From positions 1 to 5,857 of the forward strand of contig JAKIYU010000169.1 of the NCBI GenBank assembly GCA_022708385.1: a DNA stretch of 5,857 nt. Direction: 5' to 3'. The stretch's first letter is position 1, and each line of letters starts with the position of its first letter. The notes below the pieces were generated by a model, which saw only the letters and a list, made by a program, of their open reading frames with translations, was not told the origin of the DNA and did no database searches. This document shows, in pieces, positions 4,426 through 5,857 of this stretch. This stretch comes from Bacteroidota bacterium. GTDB taxonomy: Bacteria > Bacteroidota > Bacteroidia > Bacteroidales > PXBB01. The position numbers and the translations under genes were made by a program.

Positions 4426-5857
4426 ATGAGTTCAGACAATAAATTCCGTTCATTACAGCCCCTTGTTTTTGCCTTACTGATTTCGGCGGGAATGCTTTTG
4501 GGGGCCTTCCTGACAACCTTTTATAAAAAGAATACGGATGGGAAGTCGTTTTTAAATCTTAACATTAATAAATACGATAAATTAAACGATGTTATTGATA
4601 TCATCCAAAGCAGCTATGTGGATAGTGTAAACCACGATGCATTGGTGGATGACGCCATTAATGGTCTGCTGGAGAAACTTGACCCGCATTCCACCTATAT
4701 AACAGCCGATGAACTGAAAGAACAAAATGAATCCCTCTATGGAAATTTTGAAGGTATAGGCGTTGAATTCCGGATTGAGCATGACACAGTAATAGTGTTG
4801 AATACGATTTCGGGTGGTCCGTCCGAAAAAATCGGCATCAGGGCTGGAGACAGAATTGTAAAGGTAAACGACACGTTAATTGCCGGTACAGGCATTAGTA
4901 ATGAGAATGTTGTTAAAAAACTGAAAGGCCCCAAAAACACCAAAGTTAAAGTAAGTATTTTACGAAAAAACATTCCTGAATTGCTACATTTCACCATCAC
5001 CCGCGATGTGATACCCAGCTATAGTGTTGACATTTCCTATATGGTTGACAATGAGATTGGTTATATCAAACTAAACCGTTTCAGCGCCACCACCTACGAT
5101 GAGTTCAAAGAAGCCGCTCACAACCTTAAGTTCAAAGGTATGAAGAAGCTTGTTATTGACCTGAGAGGTAATGGGGGGGGCTATCTGAATGCCGCTATTG
5201 ATATTGCCGATGAATTTCTCGAAAAGAAAAAACTCATAGTTTACACCGAGGGTTTGAAACGGTCGCGGCATTATGAATATGCCACTGCAAATGGCAGCCT
5301 TAGCCAAATTCCATTTGTAATCATTTTAGATGAATGGTCCGCTTCGGCAAGTGAAGTGCTTACCGGTGCGTTGCAGGACAACGACAAGGGTGTGGTTATT
5401 GGCAAACGTTCTTTTGGGAAAGGCCTTGTTCAGGAGCAAATAGACCTTCCCGACGGTTCGGCCATTCGCCTCACTGTTGCCCGTTATTACACTCCATCGG
5501 GGCGATGCATTCAGCGGGCTTATAATAACAACGAAGAATATTTTTTCGATTTCTATAAAAGAATTGTTGAGGAAGAAGACTCTGTCGTTATAAATCCAGA
5601 GGACACAGTAAAATTTTACACCACCTCAGGGCGTGTTGTTTATGGCGGAGGAGGCATTACACCAGATCTTACGGTAAATCCTGACAAATTCAACAACTAT
5701 ATTAATATGTTATCGAACAAAGGTCTTGTTTATGCTTTTTGTTTCGATTATGCCGACAACAACAGAAATATTTTGCTAAAAGAGTACAAAACTGCAGCCG
5801 ATTATAACGCAAAATATAACATCAGTAATGAGTTACTTGAAAATTTTACCTCTTATG
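4426..5857 (+). CDS. S41-family C-terminal processing peptidase with PDZ domain (N-terminal 477 aa, 3' end outside window)
   Basis: Membrane-anchored periplasmic serine protease of the CtpA/Prc type, which trims or degrades proteins from exposed C-termini. ATG at 4426; the frame is open to the window end. Residues about 12-31 (PLVFALLISAGMLLGAFLTT) are an N-terminal anchor. A helical segment with LLEKLDPHSTYI is the usual CTP lead-in. The PDZ domain covers about 105-185 (YGNFEGIGVEFRIEH, GGPSEKIGIRAGDRIVKVND). The protease core follows, with IGYIKLNRFS, LVIDLRGNGGGYL (242-254), WSASASEVLTGALQD and GKRSFGKGLVQ. By comparison with E. coli Prc (Ser430, Asp441, Lys455) the catalytic Ser is S307, the Lys is K332 and the matching Asp is D318; the 25-residue Ser-Lys spacing is kept. 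The active-site end closes with GGITPDL. Relatives run to roughly 530-570 aa, so only the C-terminal tail is cut by the window. It lies 51 bp after the kinase on the same strand. Confidence 0.95.
   Translation, partial: MSSDNKFRSLQPLVFALLISAGMLLGAFLTTFYKKNTDGKSFLNLNINKYDKLNDVIDIIQSSYVDSVNHDALVDDAINGLLEKLDPHSTYITADELKEQNESLYGNFEGIGVEFRIEHDTVIVLNTISGGPSEKIGIRAGDRIVKVNDTLIAGTGISNENVVKKLKGPKNTKVKVSILRKNIPELLHFTITRDVIPSYSVDISYMVDNEIGYIKLNRFSATTYDEFKEAAHNLKFKGMKKLVIDLRGNGGGYLNAAIDIADEFLEKKKLIVYTEGLKRSRHYEYATANGSLSQIPFVIILDEWSASASEVLTGALQDNDKGVVIGKRSFGKGLVQEQIDLPDGSAIRLTVARYYTPSGRCIQRAYNNNEEYFFDFYKRIVEEEDSVVINPEDTVKFYTTSGRVVYGGGGITPDLTVNPDKFNNYINMLSNKGLVYAFCFDYADNNRNILLKEYKTAADYNAKYNISNELLENFTSY
5173..5180 (+). 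repeat. Eight-base G run inside the protease
   Basis: Eight consecutive G bases encode the glycines of the RGNGGGYL motif (GGG GGG GGC). In an A+T-rich gene with many glycine codon choices this is conspicuous and could be prone to slippage. The frame is intact as given. Confidence 0.8.

Noticed and set aside
4737..5000. Minus-strand open frame of 87 codons, with others at 4582-4782 and 5071-5307
   Set aside because: They lie opposite the S41 protease frame, which has a PDZ domain and active-site motifs throughout; these are shadows of it.

Overview
The window looks like chromosomal DNA of a member of the Bacteroidota (Bacteroidetes). The evidence is the A+T-rich composition, the absence of Shine-Dalgarno sequences, TAnnTTTG-like promoter elements, a hydrophobic tail on the sigma factor, and gene families typical of the phylum. 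I cannot place it below phylum level; Bacteroidales-like is a guess. It is almost entirely coding. The longest non-coding stretch is the 144 bp divergent region at 2722-2865. I see no tRNA, rRNA, CRISPR array, insertion sequence or phage gene.

Left half, minus strand (read from 2721 down to 1): a tiny basic lipoprotein-like gene (2721-2587), an ECF sigma factor with a TTG start (2557-1979), a FecR-type transmembrane anti-sigma factor (1937-945), and the first 303 residues of an outer-membrane TonB-dependent receptor carrying an STN signalling domain (909-1, running off the left edge). The gaps are only 29, 41 and 35 bp, so this reads as one operon. The last three genes form a classic cell-surface signalling relay. 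Ligand binding at the outer-membrane receptor is passed through its periplasmic STN domain to FecR, which frees or activates the ECF sigma factor, which in turn transcribes the receptor operon. The ligand cannot be read from the sequence.

Right half, plus strand: a membrane histidine kinase with a GTG start (2866-4374) and no adjacent response regulator, then the first 477 residues of a C-terminal processing protease of family S41 (4426-5857, running off the right edge). The kinase periplasmic region is unusual. It holds two tandem copies of a sensor-like unit, preceded by a separate duplication of an LWAEA helix. The protease has an N-terminal membrane anchor, a PDZ domain and an intact Ser-Lys active site, with an 8-base G run inside a conserved glycine motif.

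The two halves diverge from 2722-2865. Nothing looks like a wholly new system. The points most worth following up are the short lipoprotein leading the signalling operon, the duplicated kinase sensor, the non-ATG starts of both regulators, and the proximity of a CTP-type protease to a FecR anti-sigma factor. The last is interesting because CTP proteases are known to process such anti-sigma factors in Pseudomonas.
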